64,000 bases of DNA from AC-32 sp963728765 (GTDB taxonomy: Bacteria > Actinomycetota > Thermoleophilia > Gaiellales > Gaiellaceae). Location: the NCBI GenBank assembly GCA_963728765.1, contig CAVSKX010000007.1:1-64000 (forward strand), in the 5' to 3' direction. Position numbers and translations under genes: made by a program. This document shows positions 31,766 to 41,100 of this stretch, piece after piece (position 1 is the stretch's first letter; the number at the start of each line of letters is the position of its first letter). The notes under the pieces are model-generated. The model saw only the letters and a list, made by a program, of their open reading frames with translations. It ran no database searches and had not been told where the DNA came from.

Positions 31766-32570
31766 CGAGCACCTCCTTCGCGAGCTGGCGGTAGGCCTGG
31801 GCGGCGTTCCCGCTCGGGTCGTATTTGAGGACGGAGGTGCCCTTCACCGGGGCCTCCGCGTAGCGAACGGTCTTCCGGATCTTCGTGTCGAAGACGAGGT
31901 CGCCGAAATTCTCCTGCAGGATCTCGACCGCCTCGCGCGAGTGCAGGGTGCGCTTGTCGAACATCGTCGGAAGGATGCCTTCGATGCCCACGTCGGGGTT
32001 CAGGTTCTCGCGGATCATCGAAAGCGTGTTCTCGAGCTGGACGAGGCCGCGCAGCGAGAGGTACTCGCACTGCACGGGCACGATGACGCCGTTCGATGCG
32101 ACGAGCGCGTTGATGGTCAGCAGGCCGAGGGAAGGCGGCGTGTCGACGAGGACGAAGTCGTAGCTCTCGCGGACAGGCGCGAGCGCCTTCTCGAGCGCGC
32201 GCTCGCGGCCGATCATGCTCGAGAGCGCGAGCTCGGCACCTGCGAGGTCGATCGACGAGACGGCGAGGTCGACCTCCGTATGGTGGATGACCTCCTGGAT
32301 CGGGAGCCGGTGGACGAGCACGTCGAACATCGAGCGCTCGATCGTGTCCGGGTTGAGGCCCTGGCTCATGGTCAGGTTGCCCTGCGGATCCAGGTCGACG
32401 AGCAGCACCTTCAGCTCCCGCTCTGCCAGGGCGACGCCGAGGTTCAGGGTCGTCGTCGTCTTGGCGACGCCGCCCTTCTGGTTGGCAAACGAGATCACCC
32501 GGCCCATCGGTGGCCCATTGGCGGTTTCGGTCCGGATTCCCGATCGCGGAAGCAGGCGTGCGAGCCCCAT
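31737..32570 (-). CDS. ParA/Soj-type ATPase
   Basis: The 277-residue protein is a deviant-Walker ATPase (SFANQKGGVAKTTTTLNL near residues 27-44; the usual GK is AK). It has DLDPQGNLT in switch I, LVDTPPSLGLL in Walker B, and the canonical ParA order throughout. ParA proteins position chromosomes or division sites on nucleoid or membrane surfaces. No parB lies in the window, so a partner for FtsZ positioning, like MipZ or MinD, is as likely as partitioning. The start is ATG at 32570 with AAAGGGG, and TAGCAT lies 21 bases upstream. It is the first gene of the parA-ftsZ operon. Confidence 0.88.
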   Translation of the reverse strand: MGLARLLPRSGIRTETANGPPMGRVISFANQKGGVAKTTTTLNLGVALAERELKVLLVDLDPQGNLTMSQGLNPDTIERSMFDVLVHRLPIQEVIHHTEVDLAVSSIDLAGAELALSSMIGRERALEKALAPVRESYDFVLVDTPPSLGLLTINALVASNGVIVPVQCEYLSLRGLVQLENTLSMIRENLNPDVGIEGILPTMFDKRTLHSREAVEILQENFGDLVFDTKIRKTVRYAEAPVKGTSVLKYDPSGNAAQAYRQLAKEVLDATQAREHA

Positions 32571-32957
32571 CGAGCCCCTTTCTTCGCGTTCATGCTAGCG
32601 ATACCTCCGCGGAAATCCTGCGACCTTCGCGGCGTCTGGTGGGCCGAGCCTTGCCTTGAAATGTACGCCCATAGGAGGACGGCTTCCCGCTCAGAAGGGC
32701 GCCCGCGCGAGCGCCGTGACGGCGGCGGCGACGATCACCACCATGGGCAGCGGCGATGGACCGCGATTGCGGCCGCTCTTCGCGCCGATCAGGGTCCTCC
32801 GGTCGAAGCCTCGGCCGCGCCCGGGACGAGCGCTCACGACTCGTCGACGATCAGTTGTGACTCAGCGCGTCGTCGCAGGCGGGGGCCGTGGAAGAACTGC
32901 ACGACAGAGATCGAGATCAGGACGTAGCGTGCGTTCAGCAGGCGAGTGGCTCACCGG
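32571..32957. other. 387-bp spacer without a convincing gene
   Basis: The right edge of parA carries its promoter (TAGCAT on minus at 32597-32592). The rest is G+C-rich. On the minus strand around 32830-32940 a 35-codon hydrophobic stretch (VLISISVVQFFHGPRLRRR) is open but has no standard start codon, so I do not call it. I see nothing else that I can support. Confidence 0.5.
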
Positions 32958-33179
32958 TCAGCCGCTCACCGAAGGGGTCGCCGGCTCCATCAGCGCCGCC
33001 CGGCAGCGGTCGAGCGCCTCGACCGCCTCCTCGGCACCGCCCCCCTCGGCAGCGACCCAGGCGTCCGCTTCCTCGACGAGCGCGTGCACCTCCGCAAGCA
33101 GCGACCGTGCGGGCGCACCCTCGCGCTCGAGTGCCTCGATCCGCTTCAGCCGAAGCAGTACCGCGCGTGCCTCGTCCAT
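32958..33179 (-). CDS. small helical protein, unknown function
   Basis: A 73-residue acidic protein, MDEARAVLLRLKRIEALE at its start, predicted to be a helical hairpin with an Ala/Glu-rich second half. No family is recognised. Support for it being real is the promoter: TACGTT ends six bases before the ATG at 33179 with no ribosome site, the same arrangement as other leaderless genes here. The longer open frame running leftwards is antisense to the neighbouring plus-strand gene and is not used. It is divergent from the gene at 33255. Confidence 0.6.
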   Translation of the reverse strand: MDEARAVLLRLKRIEALEREGAPARSLLAEVHALVEEADAWVAAEGGGAEEAVEALDRCRAALMEPATPSVSG

Positions 33180-33254
33180 CGGCCGAACGTAGCCGCGGCC
33201 GGCGCACGCGTGTGTGCCGAAAACGTGTCGAAAGGGATACGGTCCATCCCCACG

Positions 33255-34004
33255 GTGGCCCCCAACCCCGACCGCGACCTCGGCGACGCGCGCGCCGCCA
33301 TCGACCGCGGTGATGGTCGCGGCGCGCTGAAGAGCCTCGACCGGGCGCGGCGAGGCTATGCGAACTCCCACGACTCCGAGGGGCTCGAGCACGTGCTCGA
33401 CATGGTCGCGCTGGTCGACCAGAGCGACGAGCGCACCCGCGTGGGAAGCGAGAACGTGGCCTACGCCGTCAAGCAGAACCTCCGACAGGAGAGCCGCCGG
33501 CTCGCCAGGCAGCGCGGCGAGGCGTGGATCGACCCCTACCCCGACCTGCAGGCGCCTACCGAGCACACCGGGCTCGTGTTGACGCGCCGGGTCAAGGTCG
33601 TGATCGGGATCGCAGTCCTCGTCGCGGTCCTCCTGATCGCCGCTGCGATCGTCGGGATCGCGCTGGTCGACGTCGACGGCGCGACCGTCACGCTCCGGCT
33701 GGTCAACGACACCCAGCAGACGGTGCAAGTGCGTGGCTGCGACGACCACGACTGCTTCGCCCCGTGGATGAACCGCGAGGTCGGGCCCGGGCTCGAGACC
33801 GACGCCGATGTCGACACGGACGCCTTTGTCGACCTGTTCAAGGTCGAGCAGCCGGGACCGGACCTCTGCCTGCCCGTTCGCGTCCACGACGGCTACCTGC
33901 TGCTGAACGGCGGGCCGGGCGCACTCGCAGTCAAGGTCTCGGACGCGACGCCGTGCCCCGGCACGACCGTGCTGCCCGTGCCGGCGGCCCAAACGCCGCT
34001 CTAG
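33255..34004 (+). CDS. single-span membrane protein, unknown function
   Basis: The GTG at 33255 (11 bases after TACGGT) gives 249 residues: a charged N-terminal cytosolic region of about 115 residues with helical repeats (DARAAIDRGDGRGALKSLDRAR), a membrane helix (about 117-138) and an external domain of about 110 residues. The external part holds Cys in CDDHDC and two more near the end, suggesting disulfides. No family is recognised. It is convergent with, and three bases from, the gene at 34008. Confidence 0.65.
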   Translation: MAPNPDRDLGDARAAIDRGDGRGALKSLDRARRGYANSHDSEGLEHVLDMVALVDQSDERTRVGSENVAYAVKQNLRQESRRLARQRGEAWIDPYPDLQAPTEHTGLVLTRRVKVVIGIAVLVAVLLIAAAIVGIALVDVDGATVTLRLVNDTQQTVQVRGCDDHDCFAPWMNREVGPGLETDADVDTDAFVDLFKVEQPGPDLCLPVRVHDGYLLLNGGPGALAVKVSDATPCPGTTVLPVPAAQTPL

Positions 34005-34007
34005 CCG

Positions 34008-35249
34008 TTACGAAGCGAGCGCGGCGAAGTAACCCGCAGGACGCGGGCGAAGACCCAGCAACGCGTCGTCCAGCGACGCCACCAGCGCAGTGCGGTCGCC
34101 GTGGGCCAGCGTCTCGACCGCCGCCCTGCGCACCGCGTCCGCCGCCGTTCTGCCCGCGGGCTCACCACGCGCGAGGCCGCGCAGACGCTCCAGCTGCTCG
34201 GCCCGGTCGGGGCCGGTCTCGCCCAGCAGCACCGCGGCGCGCACGGCCGCGGCCCAGAGCCCGTCGGGACCGCCCAACAGCGCGGCGAGCGCCTCCCGCA
34301 GCTGCTCCGACCGGAACGGCTCGTCCGCGAACAGTGACAGCTCCCAACGATCGAGAGCCTCCGCGAGGTCCGGATCCTCTTCCGCCCGGCCGAGCCGGGC
34401 GAGCAAGTCGCACGCGAGCCGGGCTCGAACGGCGTCCAGCCGCGTCGGCTCCCCCGGTGGCTCCGCGGCTGCGATCGGCAAGACCGGCCTGATCGCGAGC
34501 GGTCGCCAGTCGAGCCGCTCGAAGAGCACGGGGCCCGCCGCGACCGGCGCCGCCGTGGCGAGGCGCAAGGCGCTGACCGCGTCGGCGAGCTCGCCCGGCG
34601 CGTCGGGCGGCTCGGGCTCGTTGGGCGGAAGCGAGCGCTCGAGCTCGAGCACGCACAGCCGGTCGGGCTCGCGTCCGAAGTCCGCCGGGAGCAAGCCGCC
34701 CGCCTCCGGCCAGTGCGCCGCCAGTTCGCCTGATGCCGCGAGGCGCACGCGCAAGCCGTCCGCGAGCTCGACCTGCGTCCCCGCCGACAGCCCCACGAGC
34801 GGAGCCACCGCCGCGTACGTGCGGCGCTTCCCGAACAGCGAGCGCTCGAGCTCCGCGTACGCGTGATCGAACGCTTCGTCCCGCCAGTCGAAGCCGCCGC
34901 AGCCCTCCGCGACGTCGGCGAGCAGCGGCAGCACGATCGTCCGCAGCAGCGGCTGGTCGCCGTCCTTCCCGGCGTGCGCGGCGGCGTAGATCGCCGCGGC
35001 CGGCTCGCGCCGGAGCTCCTCGAGGGCGAGCCGCGTATCTGCCAGTGCGCCCAGCCGCTCCGCGCGCGTGTCCACGTAGGAGCGCACGAGCGGCCGGTAC
35101 TCGTACAGCGACGCCCGACCGCGCGAGGCGTGCTCCTCGAAGGCGAACGGGAGCTCGGCGCCGTCCGCAACGTCGCGCGAGAGCAGCGAGAAGCCCGCAA
35201 GGCAGAAGCAGCGAAGAGAGCGGTACAGATGCGGAGCGCGCAGAGCCAC
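34008..35249 (-). CDS. protein of unknown function downstream of nei
   Basis: The frame is open for almost 3 kb, but the upstream parts are antisense to nei and other genes. Taking the GTG at 35249 gives 413 residues, beginning VALRAPHLYRSLRCFCLAGF. It is Ala/Leu/Arg-rich and probably all-helical, with several acidic clusters such as WRDEAFDHAYAELERSLFGKR and FERLDWRPLAIRPVLPI. No domain is recognised. Eight bases separate it from the nei stop, so it is probably cotranscribed and perhaps functionally linked to base-excision repair, though that is speculative. Confidence 0.62.
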   Translation of the reverse strand: MALRAPHLYRSLRCFCLAGFSLLSRDVADGAELPFAFEEHASRGRASLYEYRPLVRSYVDTRAERLGALADTRLALEELRREPAAAIYAAAHAGKDGDQPLLRTIVLPLLADVAEGCGGFDWRDEAFDHAYAELERSLFGKRRTYAAVAPLVGLSAGTQVELADGLRVRLAASGELAAHWPEAGGLLPADFGREPDRLCVLELERSLPPNEPEPPDAPGELADAVSALRLATAAPVAAGPVLFERLDWRPLAIRPVLPIAAAEPPGEPTRLDAVRARLACDLLARLGRAEEDPDLAEALDRWELSLFADEPFRSEQLREALAALLGGPDGLWAAAVRAAVLLGETGPDRAEQLERLRGLARGEPAGRTAADAVRRAAVETLAHGDRTALVASLDDALLGLRPRPAGYFAALAS

Positions 35250-35257
35250 GAGTGCAG

Positions 35258-36037
35258 CTACGCGGCCGGCGGCTCCTTTCCTGTTTCGCCGAGCGCACCG
35301 CGATCCGGCTGGCACGAGGGACACCAGTACGCGGTGCGGTTGTCGTCGCCCTGGCCGCGCGAGCGAATCGCAGTGCCGCAGCGAGAGCACGGGCGGCCCG
35401 CCTTCCGGTAGACCGACCTGACCGGGCGGCCGTCTTCCAGCGACGCGCGCATCAACCGCGCCGCCCCGGCCAGAACGCGCTCGAGCTCCTCGTCTCTCAC
35501 CTCGCCGAGCCGGAGCCACGGCGAGAGCTCGGCATGCCACAGCGCCTCGGCCTTCCAGACGTTCCCGATCCCTGCGACGAGGCGCTGGTCGAGAAGGGCG
35601 TCGCCGAGCTCGCGGCCGCCGGGCTCGCGCCGCAGGTTCGCCACCATCGCGGAGAGGTTGGGCGGCGAGGCCAGGATGTCCGGCCCGAGCCGGCGTGCCG
35701 CTCGCGCGCTCAGCTCCAGCACCGGCCCGTTCCAGAGCACCGCCTCGCGCTCGGCGCCGCTCAGCACGAGCCACGGCGTGCCGCGCCTCGCACGGCCGCG
35801 CTCGACCACCTGCCAGCGGCCGCTCATGCGCAGGTGGCTGCGCAGCACGAGACCGCCCTCGAAGCTCAGGAGCAGGTTCTTCCCGACTGCCTCGACCGCT
35901 TCCAGGCGGCGTCCGTCGAGCCGCTCCGCCACGCGCCCCGCGGCCGCCCGCGGGTGCGGTGTCTCGACCGCGACCCGCTCGCCCACCAGCGCCTGCAGCC
36001 GGCGCGCCGCGCGGTGAAGCGAGTCTCCTTCGGGCAT
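35258..36037 (-). CDS. nei: Nei/Fpg family DNA glycosylase
   Basis: The 259-residue protein begins MPEGDSLHRAARRL, where Pro2 and Glu3 are the catalytic residues of bifunctional Fpg/Nei glycosylases, and MPEGD is the Nei (endonuclease VIII) form. The middle has the H2TH-type segment DALLDQRLVAGIGNVWKAEALW. The C-terminus has a zinc finger CSRCG...CPSC. It removes oxidised pyrimidines and nicks the abasic site. The start ATG at 36037 follows TAGGGT by eight bases. The divergent gene at 36060 shares the overlapping promoter. Confidence 0.93.
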   Translation of the reverse strand: MPEGDSLHRAARRLQALVGERVAVETPHPRAAAGRVAERLDGRRLEAVEAVGKNLLLSFEGGLVLRSHLRMSGRWQVVERGRARRGTPWLVLSGAEREAVLWNGPVLELSARAARRLGPDILASPPNLSAMVANLRREPGGRELGDALLDQRLVAGIGNVWKAEALWHAELSPWLRLGEVRDEELERVLAGAARLMRASLEDGRPVRSVYRKAGRPCSRCGTAIRSRGQGDDNRTAYWCPSCQPDRGALGETGKEPPAA

Positions 36038-36044
36038 GCCGCGC

Positions 36045-36051
36045 TACCCTA
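36045..36051. promoter_or_regulatory. overlapping divergent -10 boxes
   Basis: TACCCTA at 36045-36051 contains TACCCT for the plus-strand gene (GTG nine bases downstream) and TAGGGT for nei on the minus strand (ATG eight bases downstream). Two genes would compete for one near-palindromic seven-base element. Both genes would have near-leaderless transcripts. Confidence 0.5.
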
Positions 36052-36059
36052 GCGGCGAG

Positions 36060-36440
36060 GTGAGCGTCCGCATCGTCCTCGGCCTGGCGGTGGTCGCGAT
36101 CGCGGCGGCGTGCGGCGCACAGAGCCCGGCCAGCGCCGGCGGCGGCCTGTACGGCACGGTGCGGATCAAGCCCGGGATGCCCGTCTGTCGAGTGGGAACC
36201 TCGTGCACGCGCCCGGCGCGCGGCTTCCGCCTCGCCTTCTTCCGCAACGGCCGCAAGGTCGCGACCGCCACCACGGACGCCCGCGGCCGCTACCGCGTCT
36301 CGCTCGACAGCGGCCGCTACGCGGTGCACGCCGGCCGTCGCGCCATCTCGCGAAAAGCCGGGCTCCAACCGCTGAGGGTCGCCGTGCCGAACGGCCGCTT
36401 CGCGAAGCGCGACTTCACCTACGACATCGGCATTCGCTGA
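36060..36440 (+). CDS. secreted protein with carboxypeptidase-regulatory-like domain
   Basis: From GTG at 36060 the protein is 126 residues. It has a hydrophobic signal segment ending IAAACGAQ, so a lipoprotein is possible although the lipobox is not ideal. The mature part has GLYGTVRIKPGMPVC, TRPARGFRLAFFRNGRKVATATTDARGRYRVSLDSGRYAV, which is the pattern of a carboxypeptidase-regulatory/transthyretin-like beta-sandwich. An earlier in-frame ATG at 36036 would lie inside the shared promoter, so it is rejected. A perfect terminator follows. Confidence 0.7.
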   Translation: MSVRIVLGLAVVAIAAACGAQSPASAGGGLYGTVRIKPGMPVCRVGTSCTRPARGFRLAFFRNGRKVATATTDARGRYRVSLDSGRYAVHAGRRAISRKAGLQPLRVAVPNGRFAKRDFTYDIGIR

Positions 36441-36450
36441 CTCCACAGAC

Positions 36451-36476
36451 GAAGAGCGCCCCGGAGGGCGCTCTTC
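36451..36476. terminator. perfect 11-bp hairpin, bidirectional terminator candidate
   Basis: GAAGAGCGCCC (36451-36461) and GGGCGCTCTTC (36466-36476) pair perfectly around CGGA, between convergent genes at 36440 and 36494. No T-run follows on either strand, so efficiency is uncertain. Confidence 0.65.
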
Positions 36477-36493
36477 GCAACAAGCACCGGCTT

Positions 36494-38101
36494 CTAGGCC
36501 GGGCAGGGATTCGAGTTCAGGATGTTCCGGAAGTTGTTCGTCCGGAGCCGCACTGCGGGATTCGGGTTCGGGTAGAAGCTGAACAGCAGCGGCCCGAACT
36601 CCGACGCGGAGTTGCCGCCGAACGTGTTCGTGGTGCCCTTGATGTGGGTCCCGCCGAACTGCCAGACGCAGTGGCCGCTCGGGGTCCCGTTCGACGTTCC
36701 GGTCGTGTAGATCGGATAGAAGTTCGATCCCGGCGGCGGGTTCACACAGCCCGTGCCGGTGAACCGATCGCAGTTCCCACCGAAGTCGGCCGCCTCGATG
36801 CGGGGCAGGTCGGCCTCGAAGGCGACGCGATCGTAGTTCTGAGTCCCGTTGAAGACCGGGCTCGAGAACGTGATCGAGCTCGGGTGGTACTTCATGTCCT
36901 GCCCACGGTTCGGGTCCGTCCCGGGCCACACGGGCTGGTACGAGACCCCGTCGAAATCATTGTCGGTGGCGATGCAGCCTCCGATCGGGACGAACAGCGA
37001 GAAGGCCGCGCTGAAGCAGCCGTCGTCGTCCCCGTCGAGCTCGTCCTCGTTGTTGGCCAGGCACTCGCCGCCCTCTTCGGAGACCGACGAGCAGTACTCG
37101 AAATGCCCGATCTCGTCCGACGCTGCGACGTTGTAGCTGTGCGCGGCCCACGGGACGCGCGTGTGCTCGCTCGAGGTGGCGTACATCGGGCGGAACGTGT
37201 ACGGAGCCTCGTGGCAGGTCGCCGAGGCCGGCTCGTACAGGATCTGGGCGAAGCCGTTGGCGGCACTGGCCGTCATCGACCCGGTCTCACCGGTGGTCTG
37301 GTCGTGGACGATCGCCGTCAGCCCGCCCGAGGCGTCGTGGATGTCCACCGTGATCCTGTCACCCGAGTTCATGAACAGGTCGGTGTCCGGGTTCGGCGTG
37401 AAGGAGCCGTTCGTCAGGTCCAGCGGACCGGGTGGTGCATGCGGTGTTCCGCTCTTCGTGATGAAGGCGAAGTTCGCGGGCTCGAGGCCGACGGTGTTGA
37501 GGCAGTCCGTGTTGTTCAGGGTGCCCGTGTTCTGGTCCTGGTTGAGGCTGAAGATCGCCATCGCGGCGCACCACTTGCTCGCGTCGCAGCTCACGCCCGG
37601 AGGCCAGGGTGCCCAGCCGGGCGGGTAGAACTGCACCTCGAGGAACGCGGTGCCCGGATGCTTGCCGATGTAGTCGGGACCCGCCTCATTGGTTCCGTCG
37701 AAGATGTTGGTGTCGCTGTCCGGCACGCACGGAGCGTGAGTGAACTCCGGCGCCGACTGGTTGTCGCAGAGCGCCATCCCGAACCAGTACGCGATGTGCA
37801 CCTGGAAGTTCCAGGTTCCTGCAGTGCCGGCCTGGTTCGGGAGCACCTTCGGGTCGGTCGGCAGCTGTACGTGGTAGTTGCTCGAGTTGCCCGAGCCCGG
37901 CTCGTTCGAGTAGAACAGCAGCGAGGGCTCGTCATGGCCCGTGTACTCCCCGCCGTAGCCGATCGAGTCGGCCGTCTCGGCACAGAGGGCGGCATACGGC
38001 TCGCTGCAGTTGAACGACGATGCCCGTGCCGAACCGGTGAACAAGCCGAGCAGCAGCAGTGCGGCGACCGCTGCCAACGACCCGCCAAGAAGTCGTCTCA
38101 T
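36494..38101 (-). CDS. large secreted Cys-rich protein, unknown function
   Basis: The 535-residue protein has a signal peptide (about 1-27, cleavage near SARASS) and a long mature part. Gly/Asn/Ser/Thr and Cys are frequent (over ten Cys in segments such as CSEPYAALC and CDASKWC), which fits an extracellular disulfide-bonded protein. A Ca-binding-like acidic stretch NNEDELDGDDDGC lies near residue 345. I recognise no family. Start ATG at 38101 with GGGGAGGA. Asn/Thr/Phe content is unlike its Ala/Arg-rich neighbours and would repay a composition test for transfer. A large secreted unit may act on the surface or on a host. Confidence 0.75.
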   Translation of the reverse strand: MRRLLGGSLAAVAALLLLGLFTGSARASSFNCSEPYAALCAETADSIGYGGEYTGHDEPSLLFYSNEPGSGNSSNYHVQLPTDPKVLPNQAGTAGTWNFQVHIAYWFGMALCDNQSAPEFTHAPCVPDSDTNIFDGTNEAGPDYIGKHPGTAFLEVQFYPPGWAPWPPGVSCDASKWCAAMAIFSLNQDQNTGTLNNTDCLNTVGLEPANFAFITKSGTPHAPPGPLDLTNGSFTPNPDTDLFMNSGDRITVDIHDASGGLTAIVHDQTTGETGSMTASAANGFAQILYEPASATCHEAPYTFRPMYATSSEHTRVPWAAHSYNVAASDEIGHFEYCSSVSEEGGECLANNEDELDGDDDGCFSAAFSLFVPIGGCIATDNDFDGVSYQPVWPGTDPNRGQDMKYHPSSITFSSPVFNGTQNYDRVAFEADLPRIEAADFGGNCDRFTGTGCVNPPPGSNFYPIYTTGTSNGTPSGHCVWQFGGTHIKGTTNTFGGNSASEFGPLLFSFYPNPNPAVRLRTNNFRNILNSNPCPA

Positions 38102-38189
38102 ACGTTCCTCCCCTAGCGACCCCTGGGCTGCTTCGGGGCCCCCGTGCCCCGTGGTCCGGGAAGGGGTCTACTGGCCCGTCACGAGGGTG

Positions 38190-41100
38190 TCAAGGCCGAA
38201 ACACCGCCCGCCGGGGGCCGATGACAAAGCCTGCATCGATCAGCAGCGAAATGCACTCCGAGTCGATCACCGGCTCGCCGTCGAAGCGCTCGACCGCGAG
38301 CCGTTTCGTCCCCGTTGCGCGGACATGCGTGACGAGCGCTTCGAGCGCTTTCCGGAGCCAGTCCTCCTCCGGCTCGCGCAGCGGGACCAGCGAGCGGCCG
38401 CCGCGCTCGACGAACAGCGCAGGCTCGCCGCCGAGCAGGATCACGTGTGCGCCGGCAACGCGCGCGGCGCGGGCACCCGAGCGTCTTGGCCACGGCAGAG
38501 CGGCCCCGTAGGGCTGCGCGGGATCGGCGGCGGCCAGCACGAGCGTCTCCGGCTCCTCGCCGTCCTGGGGCCGCAGCTCTCGCAGCCGCTCGACGGCGCC
38601 GCCGAGGGCGAACTGCGCCCCGCCCAGCCCTTCGACGAAGTAGCCGCGGCGGCAGAGGCCGAGCGTCTCGAGCGCCTTCAGCTCGCCGTAGACCGCCCCG
38701 TACCCGCCCGGGATCCCCTCGCCGCGGACGCCGTCGCGGGTGACGATGCCCTGCCGCTCGAGCAGCAGCTCCGCGAGGGCACGGCGGTCGGGCCGGCCCG
38801 GGAAGAGGCGAGCGGTGAGCGACCAGCGGCCCTGGGTCGCGGTCACCTCGGCGGCGCGCCTGCGGGAGAAGCGCCGCGGCCTCGGCCGCGCAGCCCGTGT
38901 CTGGAAGCGGCGCCCTGCGCGCAACGGGGCCCAGGCGTCGTTCGTCGCCTCGCCGGCCCAGACGAGATCCCAGAGCGCGGGCAGCGCCTCCTCGGCCTCG
39001 AGACCGGTGTCCGCGAGCAGGTCGTACCAGAAGAGCGCGCTGCGCCCGAGCGCGGCGCGCAGCCGCTCGTGCACCTCCCGCTCGGGCCGGTCGGCCGCAG
39101 GCGGCGGGCCCAGCGCAGGGGCGTCGTCGCGGAAGTACAGCGCGACCCGGTCGAGCCCCGCGCCGACCCACACGACCTCGCCCGAGGCGCAGAGAGCGTC
39201 CAGCTGTTCCAGGCGGTAGCCGGGAACGCGCCGCGGCAGCACCTCGCTCTCCCAGAGAGAGACGGGCAAGGCGAGCGCCTGCAGGGGTACCAGCGCTTCG
39301 CGCAGCGAAGCGCGGCGGTCGACGCCCTGCCAGCTCGGCAGGAAGCGCCCGAAGGCAGCCTGTTCGGCCGGCTCGACCTCCCGCCGCAAGGCCGCGAGCG
39401 AGGCCCGCCGCAGCCGCCGCAGCACCTCGGGGTCGCACCACTCGCGCTCGGTACCGCCGGGCCGCAGCTCGCCGCGAACCAGCTCGTCGCGCCGCTCGAG
39501 CTCGCGCAGCGCCGGCTCGGCGTCGCGGCCGAAGCGCTCATTCGCCGCCGCAGTCGTGAACGGGCCGCGCGAACGGGCGAAGCGACGGAGCAGCGAGTGC
39601 AGCGGCTCCTCCTCGGCCTCGAGGAAAACGTCGGGCAGCCCGCCCGGCGGCATCGCGCCCACCGCGTCGCGGTAGCGGCCGGCATCCTCGGCCGCGATCA
39701 GCCGTTGCTCGCCTGATACCCGGACGTGCACGGCGCGGCGCTCGTTAAGCAGCGATTCCGCGAGGTCGCCCGGGTACTCGCCCTCGCGCAGGTCACCGCG
39801 GCGGCGCAACAGGTCGTGCAGCTCGTCGGGCGAGCGCGCCTGACCGCGCAGCTGCTCCTCGACCTCGGCCAGCGCGCCGGGGTCGATCAGGTCTCTCAGC
39901 TCCTCCTGCCCGAGCAGCTCGCGCAGCAGGTCGCGGTCGAGCGAGAGCGCCTGCGCCCGCCGCTCGGCCGCGGGCGTGTCGTCCTCGTACATGTAGTTCG
40001 CGACGTAGTCGAACAGCAGCGAGGCCGCGTACGGAGAGGCGGAAGGCGTCTCGACGTCGACGAGGTCGATCTGACGCGTCCGCAGGCCCTGCAGCAGCCG
40101 CTTCAGCGCTGGCAGGTCGAAGACGTCCTGCAGGCACTCGCGGTAGGTCTCGAGCACGATCGGGAAGGCGGGGTAGCGGCGCGCGACCTGCAGGAGCGAC
40201 TGCGCCTTCAGGCGCTGCTGCCAGAGCGGCGTTCGCTCGCCCGGGCGGCGGCGCGGGATCAGCAGCGCGCGGCCGGCGTTCTCGCGGAAGCGCGCGCCGA
40301 AGAGCGCGGTCTCCCCCACCTCCTGCATGACGAGCTCCTCGACCTGCTCCGGGTCGAGCAGCACGTCCTCGGTCGGCGGCGGCGCATCCGCATCCGGGAG
40401 GTGGATCGCGATCCCGTCGTCCGACCAGATCGCCTGCGTCTCCAGGCTCAGCGACTCGCGTAACCGCGCGCCGAGCGCAAGCGCCCACGGCGCATGTACG
40501 CGGCCGCCGAACGGCGTGAGGATGCAGAGGCGCCAGTCGCCGATCTCGTCGCGGAAGCGCTCCACCACGATCGTCCTGTCCGACGGGACCGCGCCGGTCG
40601 CCCCTTCCTGCTCGCGCAGGAAGGTGAGGAGGTTCGAGGCGGCCCGCTCGTCCAGGGTGTACTCGTCGCGGAGCCGCGTGGCCGCCTTCTCGTCGGAGAG
40701 CGCCACCAGCTCCCGCGACGCAGCGCCGATCGCCTCGCCGAGCTCGTACGGCCTGCCGACGCCCTCGCCCTTCCAGAACGGCACCGCGCCCGGCACGCCG
40801 GGTGCCGGCGAGACGAGCACGCGGTCGCGAGTGATCTCCTCGATCCGCCACGTCGAGGCGCCGAGGAGGAACGTCTGCCCCTCCCGTGCTTCGTAGACCA
40901 TCTCCTCGTCCAGCTCGCCGACGCGGCCGCCGCCCTCCACGAGGTGGACGCCGAAAAGCCCGCGGTCGGGGATCGTGCCCGCGTTCGTGACCGCGAGCCG
41001 GCGCGCGCCCTGTCGTCCGCGCACCATGCCTCCGGTGCGATCCCAGACGATCCGCGCCCGCAGCTCCGCGAACTCGTCGGACGGGTAGCGGCCGTCGAGC

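Noticed and set aside
32830..32940. Hydrophobic 35-codon stretch on the minus strand
   Set aside because: It has no standard start codon and no ribosome site. Too short to support.
35250..36929. Continuous open frame extending the 34008 gene upstream
   Set aside because: It crosses nei and the 36060 gene in antisense or shifted frame. No start signal or family similarity is present.
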